This document shows positions 23,760 through 35,259 of a DNA stretch of 64,000 nucleotides, piece after piece. The stretch is from Galerina marginata (Eukaryota > Basidiomycota > Agaricomycetes > Agaricales > Galerinaceae). Both the position numbers and the translations under genes were made by a program. The notes below the pieces were generated by a model. It ran no database searches, was not told the origin of the DNA, and saw only the letters and a list, made by a program, of their open reading frames with translations. Where the stretch lies: the NCBI GenBank assembly GCA_023014335.1, contig JAECYW010000018.1, forward strand, positions 1,240,001 to 1,304,000, given 5' to 3'. Numbering within the stretch: the first letter of the stretch is position 1; each line of letters begins with the position of its first letter.

Positions 23760-26691
23760 TTCCCGCTGCCAGCAACGCGATTCAGACAAGAGGGTAATCA
23801 AAGAAGGCGTGGACGTACGAAAAATCCCTCTTTCCCTTTAATGTCCAGCTCGGCTTTGTCACAGGGCCATAGGTCATCGACTCATCATTTATTCGTCTCC
23901 GATATTAATAACCGAAGGGATTCTTTTCCGCCAAGCAACTTACATCTAAAGAACCAATTTTCGTCGCCTGCAAAATAAACAACAGCTTTATCAGGAGAAA
24001 GCTTGCGTTGCGCTACACGGCATGGGCGTCGTAATGAAAGAGATCCTGCCAACATGTCGAATGCTCAGCACTCGATACCGGAGATCAGTTCAAGTGTAGA
24101 TTATTTGTACGATTGTGAGTAGTACGCACCATGGGAATGCATGACGATCCAAAATAGACCAAGGGAAATTCGGCTACTCTTAGCGAGTGATATGCAGTGA
24201 ATCGGTCATGATGTGATCTGTTTGCATGTGGACTGTAAACGAGAGATGAGAAATCATCGAATCCGTGAGTTGGGCGAAGGACGTGTGACGTGTGAAACTT
24301 TAGTTATGTTTCCTTTTTCTGCCACCAGTAGGAGTAAGCTGCAAAGCTCGAGGGGACGGCCTTGGTACGAGACTGGAAATTTTCATCTCAATAGTGCTGA
24401 ATAACATGCCAGATAAGGCCAGCTACCCGGGGAATTTCTCTGCGTGGGTGCCATCATTGGCTGAGCGCTCGTGTATTCCAGGTTTTCTCCTTCGAGCATA
24501 GTGACGCCTAGTAAAGCTTGGTGGCTCTCAAGTAAGTCATATCCTGAATAGATGAAGCCCGCCATTCATCTCTCTTTCTTGACGAGGGTGTAACCAATCC
24601 GACTCGGAACGTTTGAACGCCAGGAATGTTGGTGTCAATGATAAGATGTGCTTTAGTGATCCACGACAGGGATAAATTGTTCTGGCGAGGTGAAACCCTC
24701 GGATGAGGTGGTCGTCAGATAATCAGATTGTATTACTCTAGATGCGGATCCACCTCACCTCTAGATTCGAAATCGGCCAGTTTGAATTCTTTCACTTGGT
24801 CGAAGTAGTCAATGATATGAATACTTTTGATTCCGAAATAGAATGAGATAGTAAGGATAATTTATGAAGTCGGAGGAAACAGGGATGGATTCAAGCACAG
24901 TGACGAACGTTGCAGTCAGCCCTGTAAGTAGTCTGAGACTCTGAGAGAGAAAATTTAGACGGCAATGGCTTCTTTTCAAAGCAAACACAAACAAGATTTC
25001 GATGACCGGTCATCGATATCGGTCATCATCTCCCCCACTCTTCACATCAGAATTATAATGGGAGATAATCCGTCTTTACCCACCACTCAGCTTTCTCTTA
25101 GCTTTCTCCCTCCTTGAGTGTCATGGACCTTTGGTTTCAAATGAACACCTATCGGGCGATCAAAGATGTTGCCAGCGAGTTGGTGAGTATCATTCTGCCT
25201 CAAATACCATATTCGCTCTATCCAATGCTATAAACCTTCAGTGACGCCAAGTATGGTTTAATATCTCCTCAAGACGTACACCCATATGAATACCACTCAG
25301 GGCCTATGCGATGTTCGCCATGATGCACAAGCATAAGCTATCGCTCAAACGTTCACATTACTAGGCGTGTTTTCGGTTCAAGCGTCTTCCTTCTGTTTAT
25401 CTATCTAGGTTTTAGTGGCTATATATTGCACCCTTCCTCCAGCCTTTCTCGCTGGTATTTTGGCAGCGCCTGCTGCCGCACCTTTGCTGGGCATGCAAAG
25501 GGAATCAGGAGGTGACAAAACCACCAACTGTTAATTCTCCTTGGAGTCATGTCGTCGCCCGTACCCCTTCGTTCTTTTCAACATCTCACTCTCATCTCCT
25601 AGAGAAGGGCTTTCAGATTTTTTTCTCGTTCCTCGTCATTTTCTGCTCGATTTCAGACAATGTGACGGGTGAAAATGTGGATGACGGTTCTTACTTTAAC
25701 GGAGGCATGTCCGGCGGCCTCTGTGGCAACTGTTACCGAAGCGTCGTCAACAGCTTCAGTACTCCCTGAAGGATCGATATCTGCGGCTCCTTCAGCTTCT
25801 TGCCTTCTCTGAAATGCCTTCCTCGTTCGACATTATCCGCCAAGAATTTCTTATGAACCATCTCGCTCATCAATCACGCACTTCCACATCTACATCCTCG
25901 AATTGCATCCACTTTCCCCCGTCGCTTTAGCTTATTCCATTCCCTGGCCGCTTCCAGCGCCTCAGATTATAGATAACCGTGTGCCGCTTCCGCCTCAAGC
26001 GTAAGTGCGTATCCTGTATATGCATATACTCGTTTATTTGACCATAAGGCATTCATTAAGGAAAACTTACTTATCCACGAGCTTTTAAACCTCGTCTGTA
26101 ACCTAACCTCTGCCATTGACGCAGCAAAGCCGCGGTATCCGCAGTTGAATTGATGTTGGATTGCTATATCTTAGTGAGGAATTAACGTTCGTGCATCTTG
26201 GCTTCGCCTGCGGGACAGTATCTCCCTCTGAAACGGGTATTCCTCGTAACTTACTTGAGTTTACTTCATCACTAATTATTTTCATCACAAAAATTCCGCT
26301 CAACAATCCCCCTCCTTTCAAATTAATTCTCGTGCTGTTATCCGTATTGACATCGCTATCCTTCATATCATCCTACCGCCGCTGCCACCGCTTTGTGGAA
26401 TTATGAAGTATATGCTGTGCTGGGCATTGAACCCTTAGCGCCCATGGGATCTTTGAACCGAGCGATGCTCGGGTACGCGGGGTACACGAAGTGGAGGAGT
26501 CGGTAAAAGAAGGAAATTCGATCCGGCCTGGTGTATGTACATATATATCTATCTCGACTTAATGAAAGAATTCTGATCGATTTCCCGAAAGGGTTTGATG
26601 GGGTCCAACGCGTTTTGAGAGGTAGAAAGAATCGTCCGTCACACCGTGATCAATCCCGCCCTCGCTTTCAAAAACACATTCTCTCGCATTC
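23760..26691. other. intergenic stretch with weak gene-like pieces
   Basis: A possible short gene starts with ATG at 25123 (MDLWFQMNTYRAIKDVASEL, then a gtgagt donor at 25183). It could splice to 25409, giving a hydrophobic segment (VLVAIYCTLPPAFLAGILAA) and a stop soon after, but the intron would be long for this locus. On the minus strand 24994-24809 has a hydrophobic frame with LLTGLTATFVTVLESIPV, faintly like the TGLLT helix of DUF6534 and perhaps a relic. Neither is strong enough to call. Confidence 0.25.
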
Positions 26692-27846
26692 ATGTCGTCA
26701 ATCTCGCCTAGCACAAGTACTGGCACCGCATTGCCTAGCTCAGCAAGCTTAAGACACAGAGAGGCACTGGTGAAAACTAGCATTCTTCGGGGAGATGCTG
26801 GCATGGATGTCATTGAGAATCACGACATTGCCGAGAAAGTTATTCATGAAGGTGGGGGGGTATTCGATACTGAGCAGAAAAACAAAACTGCACAGGAAGA
26901 TATAAGGTTGAGGATTACGGAGGAAGGCAGGGAGATTGTGGAGATTCTACTACCGGAAAAGATGGGGTGGTCACAACTGCGGTGCGTCTCTTTCTCCTGG
27001 TCTTTTTTCGACACTTAAACGCTATATTGTTAGTTTCAAAAATCTCCACGATTCATTTAAGAAAGAGGCAAAATTCCGTCAAAGCTCAATTGCCTTCCAA
27101 ATGTGAGTGCGCGGGTAGTTTATATCTCATTCGAACTGAAACTGGCTTCATATAGCTGTCTTTTCATTTTTCTAACCGAAAATCTCGTAACCGCAATCGG
27201 AAACCTTGCCTTGCTCACCAGTCACGACGACCGCGCCAAGGCTAACAAATTTGCGATTGCGATTACCTCCATGGAGATTGTAGCAGCAGCAAGCACCTTC
27301 AACAAGTACCCGAACGAAGTGGAACGTGACCGTGCTTTCTGTAAGTTTTCCGGTCTCTCGGTCTTAATCCATAGCTTTTTAACATGCTTTAGCTATTGGA
27401 AGACGTGGATTAATAGGCGTATTGGTCGCGATAGTGTCCCTCTTTAATAACGATAGCTACGCGGGGGCCATCACATGTTTGGGAATTGTGTTCGAGGCGT
27501 GTTACGGGTGTGGTTTAGTTCATTGCTGTTATGCCGCATACTCACTTCTATTTCAGGGTATTGGCATTCCAGACTGATGCCACCTTGGACTGGGCTATTT
27601 CCTGCGGACTGATTTTCAAGCAAGTTTTCATGGCTATTTCATACTTGGCGTACACGGACCAAGACCTGTGCGTTTTCCTTTCAATTTTCATTTATTGGTC
27701 TATCTTTCCTTAATGAATGCTTTAGCCCTGGAAGACGTATCTATGAGCAGACTGGAGGTGCTTTCAGTGCCTTAACCGCGATCGCAATATTTACACCTTT
27801 TGTCGCTTCAATAGTGTATGGTCAAGAAGTCGAGAAAGGCGTTTAA
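26692..27846 (+). CDS. 296-aa polytopic membrane protein with soluble N-terminal region
   Basis: Function not recognised. Exons: 26692-26981, 27034-27102, 27156-27340, 27393-27507, 27557-27667 and 27726-27846. The joined frame is 891 nt with canonical splice sites throughout. The first 110 residues are polar (Ser/Thr-rich start, then a Glu/Ile/Lys-rich part containing ITEEGREIVEILLPEKMGW). About six hydrophobic segments follow: ICLFIFLTENLVTAIGNLALL, FAIAITSMEIVAAAS, GLIGVLVAIVSLF, AGAITCLGIVFEACYGVLAF, AISCGLIFKQVFMAISYLAY and ALTAIAIFTPFVASIVYG. There is no signal peptide, so the N-terminus is probably cytosolic. The helices span exon junctions coherently, which supports the model. Confidence 0.72.
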
Positions 27847-28178
27847 ATGCAGCCCAAGTTGTTTAGTAGATAGACGACTCTAGAAAACATGAAAAATCTG
27901 ATATGTATCAACCAGCCATGACGTGGAAAACCCGCGAGGAAATTCACTACAAAGACTTGCCGTGAAGCCAATATGCAGGTGAATATCCGCGTTCCCATCT
28001 GCCTGCATCATTTCTTTCCGTCAGAGGAAGTCCTAACCACCCTAAAACTCGTATTTACATCCTAAAATTGCGGTCCCGGCGCAGGTAATTCATGGCTCCA
28101 AAAATTAATCCCGTCATTTATTTTTTTCTAAATTGAAATTTTAAAATACTCGGACAGGTATCCAGCTGCTAAAGGTAT
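27847..28178. other. convergent 3' intergenic gap
   Basis: About 330 bases between the stop of the 296-aa membrane protein (plus) and the stop of the F-box gene (minus). AT-rich; no open frame or structured element noticed. Confidence 0.4.
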
Positions 28179-29972
28179 CTAAGGTAGGTATTTACTTCTG
28201 GAAGTGAATTTCTTCCATGAAGAACGAAAACTTTCCAGGAACATCTTTCTGGCCTTGCCAACTCGAGAGGCCGGTAAAGCAGTTGATTGCAGTTTTGCAG
28301 AGGCGTTTATTAACAGATCTGTTTTGGTCATCATCAAAATTGTTGTTGATATGCATTGCTGGAAAATCTTACCGACTGCCATACAAAAATCTCTTCGATT
28401 TTCACTGATCTGTGCGATTCCACAGCCGGAACAGAGGACATCACGACCAGTAGAATCGATGCCTGCCGGACATCTGGTTTTTTCTTGTCGCACGTTCACC
28501 TCTATGAAGGAGTCCCAGGAGTCAATGGTATCGGAACTGTTCGAATGTACGAGGTCCAGGATTTTCAAGGGCTTATCGGCTTTTCGTCGCAACTCGAGAA
28601 AGGATATGACATAGGTGGAAAACTCCACCACGGACAAGACAGGAAGATTTGATGGCACTATGCGCAATGTATGAAGCACGGGAAAGAGCGAGGGTCGTTC
28701 GGTTATAATTGAACTGAGAAGTCCAGCGGCGTGCCGGTCAATTTGAAGGACATTAACGTTGGTGCACGATGAAGCGAGGTTCATAAGTTCCCGGCGTAAG
28801 AAGAGGTACGACGTTTGACTGTAGAATTTGAGTTGGAGGGTCGTAAGTGAAGAAAGCTGTAAGGGCGAAAGAGAACAGAAGAAGACGGAATAAACACTTG
28901 ATGGCATTTTGTAAATGGTCTTGAGTCTGGCGTCGACTGAGCTTGTATGGCGAAGATGCTCTAGGTGTGGGACAACCAAAATGTGGTAATCTGAAAGACT
29001 TATGTGCAAGCTGGAAATACGCCTAGAGGAGAAATAAGATGTTGAGTACTGCTGGAGAATTTTTTTGTATTTCGCGGTACGATCCTCGTCGTTCGTCATG
29101 TTCTCCGGACGTATGTCGAGGACCAACAGGCGCAAGACACAATGACGAGATGGAACAATCCGTTCAAGAATATCCAAACAGATGTCAAAAGAGCCTTCGA
29201 GAACTAGAAGACTGAGTCGCGGAAGGGCCACTTCCGTCCATCGGCTCAGACCTGGCTCGGAGCGTGGAAAAAGAAGTGATTTTATTTCCAAAGATTCTAG
29301 CATTGGCATATGGAGAAGGGCAGAGAAGAGATCTGTTGTCGACGTAATGCAAGACATCGTGACCGAGCGGAGTTGAGGTGTCCAATGGAAGAGGAAACCA
29401 TGTTGCACGCTCGGGAAGATCTGGTTGGATAACCCACACCTAGCTTTGTCCGTGAACCAGAACCAGAGACAGATGTGCCTCAGGTTCGGTGCAGGGTGGC
29501 TTAGTGCTGATTCGAGGTAGTCAGGCAGAGTTTCACGATTTCGAAACTCGACGTCTAGCTTTTGAATTCGATCCCAATGCCCGAGCACCAAAAAGTTGAA
29601 GAAGGAGACGGATATAGGGTTGTTCCAGTCAACCCAACCAGTGAGACAAAGGCCAGCTTTCCCAGTTCGTCTGAACACTTCGTTTCTCCAGTTATCCGCT
29701 CGTTGGGTGAGAAGGCCGAGTTCGAGGGAGCTAGACCATAATGTTGGTGATTCAACGGCGATCGTACGCCATTTTCGACAGACCTGCGATGTCCAGCGCG
29801 CAGTTAATAATGGGTGAATGGTCTCAGGGCCATATTCCGTTTCGAAACCATTGTACTGGCCCTCGAGCTCGGTGTTCATCATAAAGATGACCCAGAGAAG
29901 GTCGAAGTTGAGGTTGGAAATCGGCGAGTGAGTGGTCTGGCTAGCAGACGTGGATAGAAAAGGGGATGACAT
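28179..29972 (-). CDS. F-box domain protein, 597 aa, intronless
   Basis: Likely substrate-recognition subunit of an SCF-type ubiquitin ligase. The N-terminal region matches the Agaricomycete F-box-like domain: residues 18-30 (ISNLNFDLLWVIF) and then 57-81, with SQVCRKWRTIAVESPTLWSS, the usual 'VCRRWR.IA...P.LWS' ending. An insertion of about 25 residues separates the two parts. The rest shows irregular leucine-rich spacing (PRLSLLVLEGSFDICL, LSSLTTLQLKFYS, FPVLHTLRIVPSNLP), typical of the divergent LRR region in these proteins. Such F-box genes are strongly expanded and fast-evolving in mushrooms, and substrates are unknown. A TATATATA run at about 30047-30060 lies upstream and may serve as the promoter TATA. 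Confidence 0.8.
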   Translation of the reverse strand: MSSPFLSTSASQTTHSPISNLNFDLLWVIFMMNTELEGQYNGFETEYGPETIHPLLTARWTSQVCRKWRTIAVESPTLWSSSLELGLLTQRADNWRNEVFRRTGKAGLCLTGWVDWNNPISVSFFNFLVLGHWDRIQKLDVEFRNRETLPDYLESALSHPAPNLRHICLWFWFTDKARCGLSNQIFPSVQHGFLFHWTPQLRSVTMSCITSTTDLFSALLHMPMLESLEIKSLLFPRSEPGLSRWTEVALPRLSLLVLEGSFDICLDILERIVPSRHCVLRLLVLDIRPENMTNDEDRTAKYKKILQQYSTSYFSSRRISSLHISLSDYHILVVPHLEHLRHTSSVDARLKTIYKMPSSVYSVFFCSLSPLQLSSLTTLQLKFYSQTSYLFLRRELMNLASSCTNVNVLQIDRHAAGLLSSIITERPSLFPVLHTLRIVPSNLPVLSVVEFSTYVISFLELRRKADKPLKILDLVHSNSSDTIDSWDSFIEVNVRQEKTRCPAGIDSTGRDVLCSGCGIAQISENRRDFCMAVGKIFQQCISTTILMMTKTDLLINASAKLQSTALPASRVGKARKMFLESFRSSWKKFTSRSKYLP

Positions 29973-30159
29973 GCAGAAGGAAGTTGTTTCAATGAGTGGA
30001 AGATATTCGTGAGGCGGAATTTGTGAAACTGGAGACCTCGTTGCTGCTTATATATACATATAGGAGTCTATTAGCAATTTAGCCTTTAGGAGAATCTCGT
30101 TTCGCAAGGTAAGATATGTAGGGGAGTGGAGCAGGCTGAAAGTCAACTCAAAGTCTCAG

Positions 30160-32560
30160 ATGTCTTATGTCTCCTATCTGGCCTTTCGTACGGTTATTCA
30201 TGTCTCTGGTGACAATCCCGTTTCCAGTGGATTCCTTGAACGCTCCTTGAACGCTCTCACTTCGATGTTCGACAGGGGGCGGGTTCTATTTTGGGACGTC
30301 CGGATTCAGACGGCTTGGTCATCGTCGGTGATTGCTCCCGACATGCCAACAACGCTGTATTTGCTTTTCACCTACCCCTTACCACGGCGACGAGCTACGC
30401 ACTATGAACCCTGCCGTAGTTCTCCAGCATTAGTGATTTCGCTGCCTGCGCATCATGGGACTAATCAACAGCGACATTGGCCGACCACCGCCTACAACCT
30501 CATTTGCGCAGCCCACAACATCGTACATGGTTACCCCTTGGTGAGTTGTACCTGTTCTACCCCGATAGGCTGACTGTTACTGATTAACCAGGACGGGAAA
30601 CGATAAGTATGCCAGCGGGCCAGTCAGGCGTGAAGGGGCTGTCAACGAAGTGGGCGGTAGTTGAAGAAAATGGGAAGTTACCAGCACGGTACGCATAGGT
30701 TTTCATCGCGTTATTCACTTACTGACCATTTACTTCTCTCAACAGTTGATATTTCTTTATAGTGCGGCTGTTGATAGGATTTCCGCAACGATTCGGCTAG
30801 CATGATTCGGCTAGCATCCTTGCTAGCATATTGAACGGTCGCAGACCCACAGGTGACTTTATGCAGCGCAATCAAGCATCGGGACTATTCGCTGGCTTGT
30901 CCTTGGCTGTCTTTTGTCTGAGTGACTACGTTTTCTTGGTCTTCTTTTGTCGCTTCCTGACGAATTATCAATAGATCAGAATACGGCTCTAAATCCGTCG
31001 CGCTGTAAGTTTATTCTCCCTTTGTTGCTGCCACCATCACTAAAGCACGTCGACTTACCATCAGTACAACGACATTTCATGCAGGAATCTAGAAAGCATT
31101 ATGCGCGGTGACCGTGAAGACGATGTACCTTTTCGCAAAAGTGGAGGCATAAGAGCTGAAAATTCCGGTAAGCATTGTCAGCGAGGTACGAAACATTGAT
31201 CTTATTTCCCCCTTTCTAACTATCTCACAGATGGTCTTTCTTTTTCAAGCCCTCGAAATCTTTCCGTACCCATGCTTTCTGACATCGTTGCATGATATGT
31301 CATCGACGGTTAATGAGACGGCGGTGGCGCGATTTCGAACAGACTAAAGCACGAATTGTACAACTCCATGAAGAACGCCTCAACCCCTAATTTTATCGCG
31401 ACCCAGACTATAGGAAGCCACTCTCGTGATTGGCCTGATGGATTAAGTAGGTTCGCCGGCTCTCTGCAGGTTTGTACACGGCCTTACAGGTGTTTAGTCG
31501 TTCACTGATGTAGTCTTCAATTTCTCATCAGTTTTACTTTTCACACTGCCAACGCCGCCCCAGCTAGCTCGCCGGTGAGCCTACGTACCTCGATTCAAGG
31601 TGCTACCACACGGTATGTTTCATTCTTACATTCACACCGTTCGACGACTAACTGTTTTTCGTTTTCCATCAGGCACCGGCAGCATCGGGATGCTTTAATA
31701 TTTTAGCCCCAAGATGACGAGCTTCATGAGGGCACACCCATAAAAATTTAAAAAAAGAACTTGAGGTCGCCAGGTACGTAACGTCTTTACTTATTTTTCC
31801 AGCCTTTAACGATCTGCATGATCAGACTCTTGCGAATTGTGAACGTCGACAAGTTATAGGGTAGAATGTCTTAGGAAGACAGCAATATCCTTCAAATATT
31901 ACTACCATGCCGACGACCGCCTCTACCAGAAGCAGCACCGTTCCTTTGAATCGTCATCGGACCCACTCGGGTGCTGGAGGCTCTTCCAGAAAAGGCAGCG
32001 TTGATGATCCAGGTTTGAATGACCCGATGGTTTACAGCGCGTCTCCTACGGCGTTGCAGACTTGTACTGTAGAGGGGCAAGGAGTTACGCATATTTTTGT
32101 TATAGTTATCCGACGAGACGAGACCTTCTGGTCACAATGTAATACAATATCTTCTCAAATCTTCTCACCGTTCCTCCCCTCTCTAACCCCTTGCTCTGGT
32201 AAATCCGATAGCCGACCACCTTCTGCGATTCAAAGCGCTACCCGCGCGGTGCTGAAAACACCAGTGTCTTCTGGGTACCTCGGTGTAGGCTCTTTCATTC
32301 AGGCTGTCTGTTGAGCCACTCTCGCTCCTTGGATTTATTTGTCTTACCATCAGCACATCGGCACCCAGGACGAAGTGACATCTCCCCTGGCTTCTCACTG
32401 TCTCAGACTGCAAAAGCGTGAAACCCGACAATATTGCCACCGATATTACTGGCTTCTGGGCTTCTCAGGGTGCAAATCCGTGAAACCCGACGATATTGCC
32501 ACCGAGAACTAGGACGAGCGAACGGCACAGTGTCCGTTCAGGAAAAAAGGAGAGCAAAAG
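30160..32560. repeat. gene-like repeat, unit A (decayed)
   Basis: This stretch is collinear with 35260-37000 (unit B) and in part with 52540-53540 (unit C). Shared landmarks include gatttccgcaacgattc near 30778, gaatacggctctaaa near 30979, the block around 31221-31330 and the segment near 31710-32040. Several landmarks are followed by intron-like gtaag or gtacg donors, so the ancestor was probably a multi-exon gene. Unit A still has an open frame (about 31907-32080) reading SSTVPLNRHRTHSG and later PMVYSASPTALQTC. No domain is recognised. No transposase or reverse transcriptase was found, so a mobile origin is unproven. Confidence 0.5.
32418..32507. repeat. 62-bp direct repeat inside unit A
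   Basis: The sequence gtgaaacccgacaatattgc occurs at 32418 and again, with one change, at 32480, a period of 62 bases. The spacer also repeats ggcttct. It looks like a local tandem duplication within the decayed repeat. Confidence 0.7.
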
Positions 32561-33562
32561 ATGAAGCGCCAGTGGGGACGATCACTAATTATGTACGTCG
32601 CTTAATTTTATTTCCTTGTCTGTGGTTTTCACGGCGCTCTGGCTAATATCTTCACAGTTGCGGATATATAATATACCCACGTCCTAAAGCTGGGTCTGAC
32701 GAAGGCCTTCTTTTTGAGGCCTTTCTACAATTAGAAACGATTTCGCCTTTCATCATAAAAAATTCTCTACCAGAAATACATATGCTTTGTGCTTCGCAGT
32801 AGGATTCAAAGGGAAGCACGCGGAGTGCTGATACTTACTTGGATTCGATCTGCATGGCTATGCATGACTATGGATAGGATCTGAGTGGGAGCAGGTGTTT
32901 ATGACCGTGAAATGAGATTCGGATTCCTCCATCAGCTAGCTCTTTCGCCTTGTCTAACAACTGAGACGTACGACATTTGTGAATTTTGAAATGAAGGGAA
33001 AGACATAGACGAGGTTATTCTGCTGGAGTGAACCAGGAATGGGTTGCGGGGCAACCAAACCCAGAAATACCGATCGAAAGCAATTTTCCTTGATGCCTGT
33101 CTTCGATACTTCAACATGGATCTGGTGCACCGCGGCAGCCGTGGCTACTGCTAGTCAGAAGATTTCGGAACCACGCGACATTCAAAAATTTAAACTTTCA
33201 AATATTCAACCACGAGATTCGATATTTCGGCACGGACAGGACGACGCTTATGATAGTGTAACCTTTTGCAAGAGATGATTCAGAATGAAGGCGGTTTGCT
33301 TTTGATCGATAATATTCGAGGTTTACGTCGGTTTATGGCTTGGATACACGCATCCAAATGCAAATGGTTTATCTGTAACGTTTAAGCACTCCGTAAATTA
33401 TCCATAATACTCCTTCATATCGTCCTGAATTCAAATCAAGAAACCAATTGAACTTCTCATACTCCTTGCACGGCCAGAATACTCTACAGTGCCCTTAGCC
33501 CCGTGTCTCGCCATAAAATCTCACCAAAGGTTGGCTTCGAATCTGTTGGACCACCAGGCAGG
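32561..33562. other. spacer downstream of the secreted-protein gene 1
   Basis: About 1 kb with no supported gene. It lies between decayed unit A and the 3' end of the ten-Cys gene on the minus strand. Confidence 0.35.
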
Positions 33563-33940
33563 TTAAACGTGGGCCGTAGCGCTTCCGAGCTTTGCGCTGC
33601 GGATTGCCTGCAGAGAATAGCGGACATAAAGTTTGTATGTGTACGAGGAGAAAGAGTTACTCACATCGAAGCATAGATTGCGACAATTCAGAGGGTTGGG
33701 AGAACTGCAACAACAGTTTTCCGGTGCTACTGGAGTCCCCTCCAGATTAACGAGCTCGAGAGTCGGATTTGCAAGCAATGCTGAGATCTCGGCTTTGAAG
33801 TGCTTCTTTAATTCGACATCACACCCACCCTCCAATCCCGTGCAGCCACACCCTTCCGCACAGCAAATGGCGGCAGTGGATAATGCAGGAGAAGCCAGCA
33901 GCAATGGAACAACGAAGGAGAGAACGTGAAGAAGCTTCAT
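33563..33940 (-). CDS. small secreted ten-cysteine protein 1 (106 aa)
   Basis: Exons on the minus strand are 33940-33665 and 33607-33563. The donor is gtgagt directly after GAT, and the acceptor is ctgcag. Residues 1-22 (MKLLHVLSFVVPLLLASPAL) are a clear signal peptide, so the protein is predicted secreted. The mature part has ten cysteines in the order CC-C-C-C-CCC-C-C: ICCAEGCGCTG ... GGC, then ENCCCSS ... NCRNLC. A short helical stretch (AEISALLANPTLELVNLEG) joins the two Cys clusters. The spacing does not fit the hydrophobin pattern. A close paralogue with the same exon lengths (276 and 45 nt) lies at 37747-38132. Role unknown; small secreted Cys-rich proteins often act in the cell wall or in interactions with other organisms, but that is only an analogy. 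Confidence 0.78.
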   Translation of the reverse strand: MKLLHVLSFVVPLLLASPALSTAAICCAEGCGCTGLEGGCDVELKKHFKAEISALLANPTLELVNLEGTPVAPENCCCSSPNPLNCRNLCFDVSNSFSSYTYKLYVRYSLQAIRSAKLGSATAHV

Positions 33941-34210
33941 TCTGATTTTGGTGGCTGTTTGGGCAAGTATTAGTGGGGTACCTGAGATGTGGAATCATAT
34001 ATCTATGCTCGTATTATATACCTGACTACTGTAAGTATCAAATATCCAACTAGTACGGATGGAAGAAGGTTATTCTTATCCTATTTCACCGGCGAGGAAG
34101 CTGAACTAACAATAACCTGGCCGCAAAGGCCGTATCATGTATGCTATAGGGGGAATAACTAAGATGGAATTTCGCCGCATACTCCACGTGCAGGGTAGCC
34201 GTACAACAAG
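33941..34210 (-). promoter_or_regulatory. upstream region of ten-Cys gene 1, duplicated at gene 2
   Basis: This upstream region is clearly homologous to 38133-38400. Shared blocks include gtattagtggg, atattatatacctg (a likely TATA at about 34010-34022) and gtacggatggaagaag. Conservation of the promoter as well as the coding sequence suggests that both paralogues arose by one segmental duplication and may be regulated alike. Confidence 0.6.
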
Positions 34211-35259
34211 AGCACGACCCTTCTTTGTGATGAAGATCTTCTAACTGTTGGATTGCTCGATGCGGTTAATAGACACGGTTTACCGCACGGGCTCTTCTCC
34301 ATCGATTCCTACCGAATTACCTGAAAGCAAGTACCTCCAAATGCAATGTCCAAAAATAATTTATTTTTATGCGAACGGTTGGTTGAAATAGTCATCCAGA
34401 TGGGAGTTCGGCCTTCGATATTGTCGATTTCTAGTAATAGTAGTATTAGTAGTAGGAGTAGGATTCTGAAGTCGGATCTATCAAATCCTGCAACCAAAAC
34501 TCGTTAATTCTTTCAGCCTGAAACATTCTCCGCAAACTCTCTGGAGAAGTCTTACGCATGCTGCTGACATCTTGGAGCAGTTAGAAAGTATAATCAGAGC
34601 CAGAAACACAGTACATGTATGGTCTTAGCCCATACGGCAAATTCAGATAATTTTATGACGAATGTACTCCTTGTCAGCGGGCTTTTTATTTCCAGCAAGA
34701 GTTTTTAATAGAACCCTCTAGTACCATCGTCTCCATTTCCTCAAAAAGTTTAGAAGTCACCTGTTGAGCAAGTTTGAGAGGCTCATGGGAAAGCATATGG
34801 TGGAAGATGGTCGAAATGGAGGTGCCCGTGATTAGATAGCTATTGAATTCATAGATCGCCATCAGAGGTTGCGCGTATGAAGACCTGCCGTAAAGTTTCC
34901 AGTTGTGTTGAGACGTTTTCGGTCAAAAGATCCTGAGATGGTGGGTTGTGAGGAACCAATTACGTAGAACGCGGTGGCGGGTGTTGAAATGCCGTCGATT
35001 GTTTCTTGAATTAAACGCCGGTTTCCTCGGAATAGGCCCGAATGGGCTATTCCGCGTGTAGTTGGAGCGGAAGCCCAACAACGGAAAAAGCGAGGACTTG
35101 CCATCATCCATGTCCATCCTTGTAATGTATCGGAAAGAGTTTGATGAGAGGATTGAAGTAAACGGATAAATCGCGAAGTTAATAAGGTCCTTACTCGAAG
35201 AAAGAAGTTGAGGATACCAAGGATGCATAGAGTCGATTGGAATTTGGGAGGGCGCTAAG
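34211..35259. other. spacer between duplicated segments
   Basis: No supported gene. A degenerate AGT/TAG trinucleotide stretch occurs at about 34433-34463. Part of this spacer (around 34850-34900, gatcgccatcag) matches sequence near 39040, so the duplicated segment probably extends here. Overlapping minus-strand frames at 34862-35228 have no recognisable domain. Confidence 0.35.

Noticed and set aside
24809..24994. Third DUF6534 gene fragment on the minus strand
   Set aside because: Only one helix (LLTGLTATFVTVLESIPV) is suggestive; the expected downstream SKLY...LNAR motif is absent.
30160..32560. Retrotransposon or DNA transposon as source of the gene-like repeats
   Set aside because: No long terminal repeats, terminal inverted repeats, polymerase or transposase motifs were seen in any of the three units.
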